Source: Paenibacillus phytorum
Lineage (GTDB): Bacteria > Bacillota > Bacilli > Paenibacillales > NBRC-103111
NCBI RefSeq assembly: GCF_013141715.1
Contig: NZ_WHOA01000197.1
Location: 162,337 to 226,336 of the forward strand
Direction: 5' to 3'
DNA: 64,000 nt
The translations under genes were made by a program, and so were the position numbers. Shown piece by piece: positions 8,404-17,054 of this stretch. The notes beneath the pieces were generated by a model that had not been told where the DNA came from, searched no databases, and was given only the letters and a program-made list of their open reading frames with translations. Each line of letters opens with the position of its first letter. Within the stretch, counting starts at the first letter, position 1.

Positions 8404-8442
8404 AAAAAAGCCCTTACCGCTTTATTGCCGCGATAAGGACTT
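8404..8442 (-). terminator. Terminator of the CuA lipoprotein gene
   Basis: On the minus strand AAGTCCTTATCGC pairs with GCGGTAAGGGCTT and is followed by TTTTTTG. It lies 19 bases after the stop codon. Confidence 0.85.
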
Positions 8443-8460
8443 ATGAACTGATAATTTAAA

Positions 8461-8847
8461 CTATTCAACAATCAATGTTGTTTTCATATTAGCGTGACCA
8501 CTGCCACACATTATAGAGCAGTTAATTGGGAAGGAACCTGCTTTATCTGGCGTAAAGGTAACTGTTTTGTTGCTATTATCGAGGTTTATTTTGAATTCTT
8601 TAATGGATGCACCATGAACGCCTTGAGCATTATCAAGCGTAATTGTAACGGGCTCTCCTTTTTTGACACGATATTCGGATTGGTCAAATTTGAAGTTAGT
8701 GGCTTTCAATAAAACTTGCTGGCCTGCTGCTTGTGTAGTAGCGGCGGGAGATGTAGAGGATTGTGGTGATTTCGTATCTTTGTTTCCACAAGCTGCTATC
8801 GCAATGACTAAGACTATTCCCATAAAAAGAACGAGTAATTTCTTCAT
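8461..8847 (-). CDS. CuA-type cupredoxin lipoprotein (COX2-like)
   Basis: A 128-residue membrane-anchored lipoprotein. The signal segment ends in lipobox AIAAC (Cys20), then a Ser/Thr/Ala linker, then a single cupredoxin fold. All binuclear CuA ligands known from cytochrome oxidase subunit II are visible: His in GVHGASIKEF, and Cys, Cys, His, Met in CSIMCGSGHANM. There are no N-terminal transmembrane hairpins as in a real oxidase subunit. It may carry or donate copper, or electrons, outside the membrane. The frame is open much further upstream, but ATG 8847 follows CGGAGGGATATAC and begins the signal peptide. Confidence 0.85.
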   Translation of the reverse strand: MKKLLVLFMGIVLVIAIAACGNKDTKSPQSSTSPAATTQAAGQQVLLKATNFKFDQSEYRVKKGEPVTITLDNAQGVHGASIKEFKINLDNSNKTVTFTPDKAGSFPINCSIMCGSGHANMKTTLIVE

Positions 8848-8944
8848 GTATATCCCTCCGGAATTGTATTTGTTTCCCTCATCATTGTACACGACCTCTT
8901 CCGAAAAAACAGTGACAAACTCGTGAAAGAGATTGTTAGCATAG

Positions 8945-8990
8945 AAAAGATCGGTCCGGCGAGTGGATACGCGGCAGACCGATCTTTTTT
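8945..8990 (-). terminator. Terminator of the YvlD-like gene (bidirectional shape)
   Basis: GATCGGTC pairs with GACCGATC. The hairpin is flanked by AAAA on one side and TTTTTT on the other, so it can act in both directions; on the minus strand it follows the gene ending at 9032. Confidence 0.8.
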
Positions 8991-9031
8991 GGGCTTTAGC
9001 ATGGGTATCAGTTATCGAAACTAATAGGTTT

Positions 9032-9400
9032 TTATCGACGATTTTCTTTTCCTGAGATCCCTTGTTCAAAAGGGGTTTTCACAGGAATGAATAGGTCGAT
9101 GATTCCGATGACTAAAGCAGCTAAAACGGCACCTATTATGCTCGTAGAAACATTACTCACGACAAACTGGGCGGCCCAAATGACAAGCGCGCTTACCAGA
9201 AAGCCTACGATTCCCCTGCCAAAGGGAGTGATTTGTTTGCCGAAGATCCCTTCAATGATCCAAGCAGCAACAGCAATGACCAAAGCTAGAAAAAATGCGC
9301 TCCAGAAACCACCGACTTTAAACCCTGGAACTAACCAGCTGACAAACATTAAAACCAAGGCAGAAACAATAAACCTTACCAGATGTCCGAGAAGATGCAT
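9032..9400 (-). CDS. Phage holin family 4 (YvlD-like) membrane protein
   Basis: 122 residues with four hydrophobic helices and the family pattern VSWLVPGFKVGGFWSAFFLALVIA early on and FIPVKT after the last helix. The family (PF04020) is named for holins, but bacterial chromosomal members such as YvlD are small integral membrane proteins of unknown role, often in envelope-stress regulons. ATG 9400 is preceded by AAGGAGGTTTC. The gene points away from mutS2 and is followed by its own terminator. Confidence 0.85.
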   Translation of the reverse strand: MHLLGHLVRFIVSALVLMFVSWLVPGFKVGGFWSAFFLALVIAVAAWIIEGIFGKQITPFGRGIVGFLVSALVIWAAQFVVSNVSTSIIGAVLAALVIGIIDLFIPVKTPFEQGISGKENRR

Positions 9401-9643
9401 CTCGTGAAACCTCCTTCTTTTTGTGATGAGATTAAGTTCTCATAACAAGAAGTGATTTTTTGAACTATTGCTTGGTGTCTAAGTCTTGCAATTCCTTTTG
9501 GCAGGAGGATAGGTGCACAGCTTATTGTATCCAATTCGAGTGAATATTATGGTAGGCAGCATCTTCCATATAATGATTGTCTCCGTAGCTAATCAGGCTG
9601 GTTTTGGTTTATAATATAGGTTAGAGAAATGAGGTTGGGATAG

Positions 9644-12004
9644 TTGAATAAGAAAATAATTAAAACATTAGATTATCAGAAGATTTTACATAAACTTGCT
9701 CATCATGCGTCAACTTCGCTTGGTAAGGATGCCGTGGAAAAGCTTGAGCCTAAAGGTGATTTTGAACTCGTCAAGCTTCGGCTGCAAGCAACTGATGAGG
9801 CTGTTAATGTAGAACGATTGAAAGGGAATGCCCCTTTTGGTGGGATTCGTGATATTAGATCTTCCTTGCACCGGGTTAGAATAGGTGGGATGTTAAACCC
9901 TACGGAGCTGCTCGATATTTCGACGACGATGTTCGGTACACGCAGGTTAAAGCGATTTGTTCTTGCGGTTCATGAGGAATACGCAATTCCAATGCTCAAA
10001 GAGCAGGTTGAATTACTCACAGAAAATAAGCCGTTAGAAGATAAAATTAATAGCTGTATAGATGAGAATGCTGTTGTTGTTGACGGTGCGAGCCCTGAAC
10101 TGGGACGTGTGCGAAGCGAACTACGCACAGGTGAAGGAAGAGTCCGCGAGAGGTTAGAGCAAATGCTTCGTAATTCATCTGTTCAGAAAATGTTACAGGA
10201 CGTATTGATCACTATTCGTAATGACCGTTTTGTAATTCCCGTTAAATCGGAGTATCGATCCAGCTTTGGCGGAATGATTCACGATCAGTCAGCATCAGGT
10301 GCGACGCTATATATTGAGCCAGATGCTATTGTTCAATTAAATAACAAAATTCGTGAATTAAAGTTTAAGGAAGAAGTTGAGATTGAGAAGATTTTACGCG
10401 CACTCACTGAGCTGGTTGCCGAACAAGTGGATTTGCTTGTGCTGGATGTGGATCAATTGGCTGAGCTTGATTTTACTTTTGCTAAAGCTGGTTTAGCAAG
10501 GGAACTGAAAGCTACAATGCCTAGATTAAATGATCGAGGCTTCATTAAAATAAAGCGAGGCCGGCATCCGCTTATCGCGGCTGATTCCGTTGTGCCGCTT
10601 GATTTGGAGTTGGGTAATGATTTCTCACAAATCATTGTGACCGGGCCTAATACAGGTGGTAAAACAGTTTCCCTCAAAACAGTGGGACTCCTTAGCTTAA
10701 TGGCGATGTCAGGGTTGTTTGTACCAGCTGAGGAAGGCAGTCAGTTGTGTGTGTTCGATGCCATTTATGCGGATATTGGCGATGAGCAGAGCATCGAGCA
10801 GAATTTAAGTACTTTTTCGAGTCATATGACGAATATCATCAGCATTTTGAGGGATATGACACCAAAAAGTTTGGTTTTACTTGATGAACTTGGAGCGGGT
10901 ACTGATCCTGCTGAAGGTTCGGCTTTAGCGATCTCCATTTTGGATTATATTCATCAAATTGGTTGTCGAATCATTGCAACAACGCACTATTCGGAGTTAA
11001 AGGCTTATGCTTACCAAAAGCAAGGCACCATTAACGCAAGCATGGAATTTGATATACAAACGTTAAGTCCGACTTACCGCTTACTTGTAGGTGTTCCTGG
11101 TCGAAGTAATGCGTTTGCGATTGCAGAGCGTCTGGGCTTATCAAAACGCATTATTGAGCATGCACGTACGCAGGTTGGCGAGGAGGATAAGCGCGTCGAA
11201 TCAATGATCGCGTCGCTTGAGGAGAATCGCCTGATTGCAGAAGCTGAGCGCCAAAGCGCCGAGAGGTTGCGACGAGAGGCTGAAGAGATGCGCCTAACGT
11301 TAGAGGCTCAGCAGGCCAAGTTCGACGAGCAGCGCGATAAGCTGCTCGAGAAGGCCGAGCGCGACGCGCGTGAGGCTGTCGCCAAGGCACGCCGCGAGGC
11401 GGATGAAATCATCGCCGAGCTGCGGCGCATGGCGCAGGAGGAAGCCGGTGGAGTTAAGGATCACCGGTTGGTAGAAGCGAAGCGCCGCCTCGATCAGGCG
11501 GCGCCTGAACTGCGCGAGAAGCAGGTTCGCGCGGCAAAGAAGCGGCCAGAGAGAATCGAGGCCGGGGATGAAGTGCGTGTCGTGACCCTGGGTCAGAAGG
11601 GTCACGTCGTAGAGATTGTTAGCGCCACAGAAGCGACGGTGCAGTTGGGAATTATGAAAATGAAAGTCGAGTTGTCGAATCTCGAGAAGATCGGCAGCAC
11701 GGCTCAGAAAAAGCCAGCTCATCAGGTGGCTACAACCGTTAAAAGAACCCGAGATGATAACATTCGGATGGAACTGGATATGCGCGGTCTCAACATGGAG
11801 GACGCCCTTATAGAGGCTGATCGATTCCTGGATGAATCTTTCTTGGGCAACCTGGGTCAAGTGTACTTAATTCATGGTAAAGGAACAGGTGTGCTGCGTA
11901 CTGGAATGCAGGAATATTTACGCCGTCATAAGCATGTGAAGAGTTACCGCATGGGGAATTACAATGAAGGCGGAGCAGGAGTTACAATCGTCGAATTGAA
12001 ATAA
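9644..12004 (+). CDS. mutS2: Endonuclease MutS2
   Basis: 786 residues, the family's usual length. A lever/clamp region (1-300) precedes the ABC-type ATPase, with Walker A GPNTGGKTVS from residue 334 and Walker B LVLLDELGAGTDPAEG. A long charged coiled coil (about 515-625) follows, and a C-terminal Smr nuclease domain starts at LDMRG (711) with HGKGTG at about 744. MutS2 suppresses recombination and, in B. subtilis, acts on collided ribosomes. The TTG start at 9644 follows GAGGTTGGGA. DNA of the coiled-coil part (about 11200-11560) is clearly more GC-rich than the rest. Confidence 0.95.
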   Translation: MNKKIIKTLDYQKILHKLAHHASTSLGKDAVEKLEPKGDFELVKLRLQATDEAVNVERLKGNAPFGGIRDIRSSLHRVRIGGMLNPTELLDISTTMFGTRRLKRFVLAVHEEYAIPMLKEQVELLTENKPLEDKINSCIDENAVVVDGASPELGRVRSELRTGEGRVRERLEQMLRNSSVQKMLQDVLITIRNDRFVIPVKSEYRSSFGGMIHDQSASGATLYIEPDAIVQLNNKIRELKFKEEVEIEKILRALTELVAEQVDLLVLDVDQLAELDFTFAKAGLARELKATMPRLNDRGFIKIKRGRHPLIAADSVVPLDLELGNDFSQIIVTGPNTGGKTVSLKTVGLLSLMAMSGLFVPAEEGSQLCVFDAIYADIGDEQSIEQNLSTFSSHMTNIISILRDMTPKSLVLLDELGAGTDPAEGSALAISILDYIHQIGCRIIATTHYSELKAYAYQKQGTINASMEFDIQTLSPTYRLLVGVPGRSNAFAIAERLGLSKRIIEHARTQVGEEDKRVESMIASLEENRLIAEAERQSAERLRREAEEMRLTLEAQQAKFDEQRDKLLEKAERDAREAVAKARREADEIIAELRRMAQEEAGGVKDHRLVEAKRRLDQAAPELREKQVRAAKKRPERIEAGDEVRVVTLGQKGHVVEIVSATEATVQLGIMKMKVELSNLEKIGSTAQKKPAHQVATTVKRTRDDNIRMELDMRGLNMEDALIEADRFLDESFLGNLGQVYLIHGKGTGVLRTGMQEYLRRHKHVKSYRMGNYNEGGAGVTIVELK

Positions 12005-12026
12005 CTTTTAAATTTTTTCATCTTTT

Positions 12027-12052
12027 TGAAACTCATTCTATGGGACTGCGTA
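12027..12052 (+). promoter_or_regulatory. Sigma-W-type ECF promoter upstream of pspA
   Basis: TGAAAC (12027-12032), exactly 16 bases, then CGTA (12049-12052). This matches the B. subtilis sigma-W consensus, and pspA is a known sigma-W target there. Confidence 0.85.
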
Positions 12053-12146
12053 TGTAATATGTGTAAGCACCGGTGATTAATAAATTAGCATTCGCAATAC
12101 CCAAATTTTAAAATACATGTTTATAAACCTTAGGAGGAATTCAAAA

Positions 12147-12827
12147 ATGGGAATTTTTAAAAGACTTCGTGATATGACAATGGCTTCGGTTAATGACTTG
12201 CTGGACAAAGCAGAAGATCCTATTAAGATGTTAAATCAGTTTCTGCGTGACATGGAAGAAGATATCATGGAGGCTGAGTCTGCAGTAGCTAAGCAGATCG
12301 CAATTGAGAAGAAATTCAAGCTTCAGTTTGAAGAATCCGAAGAGATGGTTACGAAACGTACTGAGCAGGCTATGAAAGCCCTTGAATCAGGCAATGAAGA
12401 CCTGGCTCGCCGCGCTTTGGAAGACAAGAAAGAGCACCAAGGACGTTATGATGAATTGAAACGCCAATATGATCTTGCGAAAACGAATGCTGATCAACTT
12501 CGCAGCCAATTGACGGAAATGAAAGACGAGTTCAACAAAATGAAGAACAAGAAGGATTTGTTGATTGCTCGTGCTGAAACAGCAAAAGCTCAAAAACAAA
12601 TCAATCAAGCGATGTCTGGTTTTGGTACAGACAATGCAGCTAAAGGTTTTGATCGTATGAGCGAGAAAGTGCTTCAAATGGAAGCTGAAGCGCAAGCAAG
12701 CGGTGAAATCCGTGCTAAAAACCGCAGCTTAGATGATGAGCTCGACGGACTTGGCGCAAGCAGCAGCGGAATTGATGACGAATTAGCAGCTATGAGAGCA
12801 AAGCTTGCTGAAAAAAAACAATCCTAA
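12147..12827 (+). CDS. pspA: Phage shock protein A (PspA/IM30 family)
   Basis: 226 residues, almost all alpha-helical coiled coil. The amphipathic N-terminus MGIFKRLRDMTMASVNDLLDKAEDP has the family's PIKMLNQFLRDME continuation. PspA is an ESCRT-III-like protein that coats and repairs stressed cytoplasmic membrane. ATG 12147 is chosen over the upstream in-frame ATG because it follows TAGGAGGAATTC and starts the conserved helix. The ECF promoter about 95 bases upstream suggests induction by envelope stress. DUF350 and small genes follow. Confidence 0.95.
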   Translation: MGIFKRLRDMTMASVNDLLDKAEDPIKMLNQFLRDMEEDIMEAESAVAKQIAIEKKFKLQFEESEEMVTKRTEQAMKALESGNEDLARRALEDKKEHQGRYDELKRQYDLAKTNADQLRSQLTEMKDEFNKMKNKKDLLIARAETAKAQKQINQAMSGFGTDNAAKGFDRMSEKVLQMEAEAQASGEIRAKNRSLDDELDGLGASSSGIDDELAAMRAKLAEKKQS

Positions 12828-12849
12828 TGTTATACTAATAGTACCTGCG

Positions 12850-12878
12850 AGAGACTGAGTCAAACTCAGTCTCTTCTA
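12850..12878 (+). terminator. Terminator after pspA
   Basis: AGAGACTGAGT (12850-12860) pairs perfectly with ACTCAGTCTCT (12864-12874), followed by TCT. The T run is short, so readthrough into the DUF350 gene is possible. Confidence 0.65.
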
Positions 12879-12906
12879 TCTTTCGCGAAGGAAGGCAGGA
12901 GACGAT

Positions 12907-13326
12907 ATGAACGAAGAGGTGGATGTATTGCTAAGTAACCCGTATTTATCGACGCTTGCCTTTTTTGCAGTTGCTGTGATCGCGTTAGTTGTATTTCTAA
13001 CGATTTTTGAAATGGTCACCAAATATGATGACTGGGCAGAGATCAAAAAAGGCAACTTATCTGTAGCGATGGCTACAGGTGGGAAGATTTTTGGGATTTG
13101 TAATCTGTTCCGATTCGCTATCCTAAACAATGACACGATGATTCATTCCCTCATCTGGGCAGGGTACGGATTCTTGCTTTTGCTGGCTGCCTACTTCATT
13201 TTTGAATTCTTGACGCCTTATTTCAAAATCGATGAGGAAATCAAGAAAGATAATCGCGCTGTAGGTTTCTTGTCCTTGACGCTGTCTGTCTCCCTTTCCT
13301 ACGTGGTCGGAGCTTGTGTAACTTAG
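12907..13326 (+). CDS. DUF350 membrane protein
   Basis: 139 residues with four membrane helices. A conserved charged stretch, WAEIKKGNLSVAMATGGKIFG, lies between helices 1 and 2, typical of DUF350 (PF03994). Its function is not established. DUF350 genes are commonly found near PspA-family and envelope-stress genes, as here, so a membrane-stress role is a reasonable inference. The ATG follows AGGAGACGAT. Confidence 0.85.
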   Translation: MNEEVDVLLSNPYLSTLAFFAVAVIALVVFLTIFEMVTKYDDWAEIKKGNLSVAMATGGKIFGICNLFRFAILNNDTMIHSLIWAGYGFLLLLAAYFIFEFLTPYFKIDEEIKKDNRAVGFLSLTLSVSLSYVVGACVT

Positions 13327-13355
13327 AATCATACATAATCTTGGAGGCTTGAACA

Positions 13356-13439
13356 ATGAAATACCTGTGGGGCACTTTGTTTGCCATCGCGTTTGTATTT
13401 ATGGCGGCAGGGGTTTATTATTTATTGAAATATGCATGA
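13356..13439 (+). CDS. 27-residue single-helix membrane peptide
   Basis: ATG 13356 follows TTGGAGGCTTGAACA. The peptide MKYLWGTLFAIAFVFMAAGV and seven further residues ending in KYA form one membrane helix with a positive N-terminus. It lies 29 bases after the DUF350 gene and 25 bases before the next start, whose site is also TTGGAGG. Spacing and ribosome site argue for real translation. The function is unknown; a small partner of DUF350 or PspA is possible. Confidence 0.65.
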   Translation: MKYLWGTLFAIAFVFMAAGVYYLLKYA

Positions 13440-13464
13440 ATGCATTAGGTTGGAGGATTACGTA

Positions 13465-13965
13465 ATGAGTACCAATGAAGAAATAGTTTGTCCATGGTGC
13501 CAAACAGAGATCGTTTGGGATCCGGAAATTGGACCCGAGGACGAATGTCCGCACTGTTTTAATGAACTGAACGATTATAGGAGCATCGATTTAAAGGTGA
13601 AACAAACAGGTCAACCGCTCCGCTTTGATGAACAAGAATATGCCGATTCGGATGAAGATTTATCATTGGCTTGGGATGATTCGGATGAACCTCTCGATAA
13701 ATACGGAGAAAAAGTTCAGCATATTACTGACGAACAAGAAGAGGCACCTGAGTGCTCGAGCTGTCATGAACTATTGTTGTTTGCAGGTACTGAGGTCACG
13801 AGTGGCTCCTCTTTCACGCCTGTTATTCCCAAAACGTTAGGAAGTGCTTTCCTAACAGGTCCCTTTACTTCGAATGTCTTTGTATGTCCGTCTTGCTTTA
13901 AGGTGGAGAAAATCTTATCTGATACAGATCGACTGCTCATGGTTGAACGTATTAAATCGGAGTAG
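13465..13965 (+). CDS. Zinc-ribbon protein of unknown function
   Basis: 166 residues with four CxxC pairs: CPWC and CPHC near the N-terminus, CSSC at about 104 and CPSC at about 142. This suggests two zinc ribbons bracketing an acidic linker (about 50-100, rich in Asp/Glu). The frame is open further upstream, but ATG 13465 follows TTGGAGGATTACGT. It is the last gene of the pspA-linked group, ending at a clear terminator. It may be an adaptor or regulator; no enzyme motif is seen. Confidence 0.7.
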   Translation: MSTNEEIVCPWCQTEIVWDPEIGPEDECPHCFNELNDYRSIDLKVKQTGQPLRFDEQEYADSDEDLSLAWDDSDEPLDKYGEKVQHITDEQEEAPECSSCHELLLFAGTEVTSGSSFTPVIPKTLGSAFLTGPFTSNVFVCPSCFKVEKILSDTDRLLMVERIKSE

Positions 13966-13971
13966 CGGTGG

Positions 13972-14001
13972 AACCGAGTCCCTTATGGATTCGGTTTTTT
14001 T
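13972..14001 (+). terminator. Intrinsic terminator
   Basis: AACCGAGTCC and GGATTCGGTT form the stem, followed by TTTTTT. It closes the pspA-linked gene group. Confidence 0.85.
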
Positions 14002-14083
14002 ATATGTCCAGCCTCATATTTTCACTCGATTGGGGAAGCTTAACAAGAGCTATTTCGATCTGTGGGGAAAGGTGAGGAGGAGT

Positions 14084-15397
14084 ATGCAAAAGGATCAGAG
14101 TAAGCATTTTGTTCAACGAGGTAGGGCAAAGGAAGGCACTAAAACCAATTATTTTGAAGACCGTGGAAGTGAAGCCGTCGAAGTTAAGGGTTCGCAGAAG
14201 AAAGGTCGGCTAGATGCTCAGGCGATTCTTTTACTAGTCGTTCACACGTTATTTGGCAGTGCAAATGCCTTGTCCGGAACTTTCGTTGGTGTGTATTTGT
14301 GGAAGGCCAAAAATGACTTCGCTTTAATCGGTTGGTTTACTTTGACGACGCATTTGACAATGGCGATTACCTTCTGGTTAGCAGGGAAATGGGTGAAGGA
14401 ACACAATAAAATGAACTGCTTACGGGTCGGCGTTGCAGTTTCCGCGGGCTTTTATATGCTGGTATTGTGGCTTGGAGCAAATAGCTTTCACTATTTTGTT
14501 TGGTTAGGTATGGTCCAGGGAATTTCAGCTGGCTTATTCTGGGTGGCTTTTAATGTTGTTTATTTTGAAGTGACGGACCCTGATAATCGAGATCGGTTCA
14601 ATGGCTGGGTAGGACTATTGGGTTCTGGCGCCGGAATAGTCGCACCCTGGATCTCCGGTTTACTGATTGTGAGTTTGGGAGATGGTGCTGGGTATCGTTT
14701 AATCTTTTCCATCTCGTTAGGTATCTTTTTACTGGGCGTGGTTATCAGTTTCTTTTTGAAAAAACGGAAAGTACTAGGTACCTACGAATGGTTGTTTCCC
14801 TTGCGTTGTCTAAAGCAAGCTGAAACACCCTGGAAGCGCGTGTGCTTAGCCCTGGTATTTCAAGGAGTTCGAGAGGGTGTCTTTGGATTCATGATTGCAC
14901 TTCTCGTCTACATATCCACATCAAGTGAAGCGAGCTTAGGTAGTTTTGTACTGATTACTTCTGCGGTATCTTTAGTGAGTTTCTGGGCGGCGGGACGATT
15001 TATTAAGCCGCATTTTCGAAAGATCAGTATGCTGATTGGCGCTGCTATGATCGTAGCCGTTATTATTCCTTTTTTCTGGAAAATGGGATATAGCACTTTA
15101 CTTATCTTCGGCATAGGAGCTTCGCTCTTCTTTCCGTTGTATTCGGTACCTATGGTATCGGCAGTATTCGATCTTATTGGTTCAAATGAAGCCAGCGCTA
15201 AGCAGCGGGAGGAGTACATTGTACTTCGTGAGCTTTCCCTTAATGTGGGGCGTGTGTGTGGGGTGCTCTTATTCATTTGTGTCATTTCGTGGAGTAAGGC
15301 GCCGCTTGTGATAAACGTACTGTTGTTGATCATTGGCAGCTCACCGTTGGTTAGCTGGTACTTTATGAAGAAGCAGTTAACTGTAATTAGAACTTGA
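14084..15397 (+). CDS. MFS transporter
   Basis: 437 residues with about 12 membrane helices in two halves joined by a basic loop (FFLKKRKVLGTYEW, about 225-240). It has a long hydrophilic N-terminus of about 45 residues. No substrate-specific motif was recognised. ATG 14084 follows GGTGAGGAGGAGT; the open frame extends upstream but would overlap the preceding terminator and gene. It is a stand-alone gene between two terminator-like hairpins. Confidence 0.75.
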   Translation: MQKDQSKHFVQRGRAKEGTKTNYFEDRGSEAVEVKGSQKKGRLDAQAILLLVVHTLFGSANALSGTFVGVYLWKAKNDFALIGWFTLTTHLTMAITFWLAGKWVKEHNKMNCLRVGVAVSAGFYMLVLWLGANSFHYFVWLGMVQGISAGLFWVAFNVVYFEVTDPDNRDRFNGWVGLLGSGAGIVAPWISGLLIVSLGDGAGYRLIFSISLGIFLLGVVISFFLKKRKVLGTYEWLFPLRCLKQAETPWKRVCLALVFQGVREGVFGFMIALLVYISTSSEASLGSFVLITSAVSLVSFWAAGRFIKPHFRKISMLIGAAMIVAVIIPFFWKMGYSTLLIFGIGASLFFPLYSVPMVSAVFDLIGSNEASAKQREEYIVLRELSLNVGRVCGVLLFICVISWSKAPLVINVLLLIIGSSPLVSWYFMKKQLTVIRT

Positions 15398-15408
15398 CAT
15401 CTTTCACG

Positions 15409-15450
15409 CTTCCCGATAAAAATGTGGGTATAGATTGTTTTATTGGGAAG
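15409..15450 (+). promoter_or_regulatory. Inverted repeat ahead of cysK
   Basis: CTTCCCGATAAAA pairs with TTTTATTGGGAAG across a 16-base loop, ending just before the AGGAGGGGG ribosome site. TTGACA at 15394-15399 lies upstream as a possible -35. It may be the MFS gene's transcript end or a regulatory hairpin for cysK. Confidence 0.4.
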
Positions 15451-15465
15451 AGGAGGGGGTAACCC

Positions 15466-16392
15466 TTGACACATAGAAAAATGGTGAATAGCATCACAGA
15501 GCTAATCGGTGATACACCGGCCGTGCGGATTAACCGATTGGTAGGTCCGAATGATGCGGAGCTCTACGTGAAGCTTGAATACTTTAATCCAAGCGGCAGT
15601 GTAAAAGACCGTGCTGCGTTTAATTTAATCGAACAGGCGGAGAAAGATGGACTGCTTCGTCCTGGCGCTAAGATTATTGAGCCGACTAGCGGTAATACTG
15701 GCATTGGACTTGCCATGAATGCAGCTGCTAGAGGCTACAAGGCTATTCTAATCATGCCGGACAACATGACCAAAGAACGGATTAATCTGCTCAAGGCCTA
15801 TGGCGCAGAGGTCGTACTCACTCCCGCCGCGCTGCGGATGCCGGGAGCGATTGAGAAAGCGAAGGAGCTGCGGGATCAGATACCTGGCAGCTATATCCCG
15901 CAGCAGTTCGAGAATCCGGCGAATCCGAGCATTCATCGGACGACAACAGCTCCGGAAATTCTGGAGCAAATGGACGGGCGTCTGGATGCTTTCGTAGCAA
16001 CTTCAGGAACGGGCGGAACGATCACCGGAACGGGAGAGGTGCTCCGAGAGAAGCTGCCGGATATCCAGATCTATGTGGTGGAGCCGAAGGGCTCACCGGT
16101 TCTATCTGGAGGAAGTCCAGGTCCGCATAAACTGGTTGGTACGAGTCCAGGTTTCGTACCCGCTATTCTGAACACAAGCGTATATGATCAGATCGTGCAG
16201 GTGACTGACGAAGATGCAATTCGAACCATGAAAGATCTGGCCAGCAAGGAAGGCATTCTTGTGGGACCTTCGGCCGGAGCCTCCGTGTGGACAGGTATGC
16301 AGGTAGCTCGTAAGCTAGGAGCGGGCAAGAGAGTGCTCTGTATTGCACCGGATACGGGCGAAAGATATTTGAGTATGGACATTTTTGATTAA
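15466..16392 (+). CDS. cysK: Cysteine synthase (O-acetylserine sulfhydrylase)
   Basis: A 308-residue PLP enzyme making cysteine from O-acetylserine and sulfide in the cytoplasm. The PLP lysine is in NPSGSVKDRAA (Lys47). The substrate-binding loop TSGNTGIGLA and the phosphate-binding TSGTGGTITGTG are intact. The TTG start at 15466 is preferred over ATG 15481 because AGGAGGGGGT lies at the right distance only for the TTG. It is a single gene followed by a terminator. Confidence 0.9.
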   Translation: MTHRKMVNSITELIGDTPAVRINRLVGPNDAELYVKLEYFNPSGSVKDRAAFNLIEQAEKDGLLRPGAKIIEPTSGNTGIGLAMNAAARGYKAILIMPDNMTKERINLLKAYGAEVVLTPAALRMPGAIEKAKELRDQIPGSYIPQQFENPANPSIHRTTTAPEILEQMDGRLDAFVATSGTGGTITGTGEVLREKLPDIQIYVVEPKGSPVLSGGSPGPHKLVGTSPGFVPAILNTSVYDQIVQVTDEDAIRTMKDLASKEGILVGPSAGASVWTGMQVARKLGAGKRVLCIAPDTGERYLSMDIFD

Positions 16393-16429
16393 ATACATGA
16401 TTAAATTCATAAATAAGTTAGCAAATATG

Positions 16430-16481
16430 AGCGGCCCACCGGATCCAAATGATTCGGATGGGCCGTTCTTCATTATTTTTT
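16430..16481 (+). terminator. Terminator after cysK
   Basis: The arms AGCGGCCCACCGGATCC and GATTCGGATGGGCCGTT form a stem with one or two mismatches, followed by CATTATTTTTT. Confidence 0.75.
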
Positions 16482-16574
16482 AACAAAAAAGATAATAAAA
16501 GAACATTGAATAAAAATTCATAATTGAGTATAATTATAAGTATAAGAAGGTTTGGGATGAAAGGTGGAAATACG

Positions 16575-16871
16575 TTGAAATTAGCATACATTAATGCGCT
16601 TCCTGAAGAAGGTCAATTCCAGGAATTTATACAGACATATACAGAAGAATGCATAACATTTGGAGCGCAAGCGATTGTGAATTGGAACGATTTCCAATCG
16701 GAACACGTTATCTCGGTTTATGATGAGAATAAGCTTGTCGGAATCGGTTGTATGGCGGGAGAATGTCATGTCCATGTGCGTCCTACGTATGAGCATCGTG
16801 AAATTGAAACTATGATGAATAAGTTGCTGCAAGCCGAATCGAAGGTTAGTTTGGTTCACGGACAATCCTGA
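16575..16871 (+). CDS. Small GNAT-like hypothetical protein
   Basis: About 98 residues. The second half, NKLVGIGCMAGECHVHVRPTY followed by a short helix, resembles the beta4-beta5 part of GNAT acetyltransferases, but the protein is much shorter than that family and lacks a clear R/QxxGxG/A acetyl-CoA loop. The TTG start at 16575 follows AAAGGTGG; ATG 16557 after AGAAGG is the alternative. It is monocistronic with its own terminator. A GNAT relationship is tentative. Confidence 0.55.
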   Translation: MKLAYINALPEEGQFQEFIQTYTEECITFGAQAIVNWNDFQSEHVISVYDENKLVGIGCMAGECHVHVRPTYEHREIETMMNKLLQAESKVSLVHGQS

Positions 16872-16888
16872 TTATTACTTGTAGGCAG

Positions 16889-16923
16889 AGGCTACTCGGG
16901 AGGTCCCGGTGGCCTTTTTTTTA
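16889..16923 (+). terminator. Intrinsic terminator
   Basis: AGGCTAC/GTGGCCT and CGGG/CCCG stems around an AGGT loop, followed by eight Ts. Confidence 0.85.
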
Positions 16924-17054
16924 TTTGTGAGGTGGAAATTTCGGTTATACAAAAATATTCCGCTCTAAAACAAGCTCAGTAATTGAATTAGGACAGCAAT
17001 TCATTGTAAGATTAAAGGATGAACGAATCAGATTTCAGAAAGGTAGGTTTAACC

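Noticed and set aside
9610..9615. TATAAT upstream of mutS2 as a full promoter
   Set aside because: A good -10 but no acceptable -35 at the proper distance.
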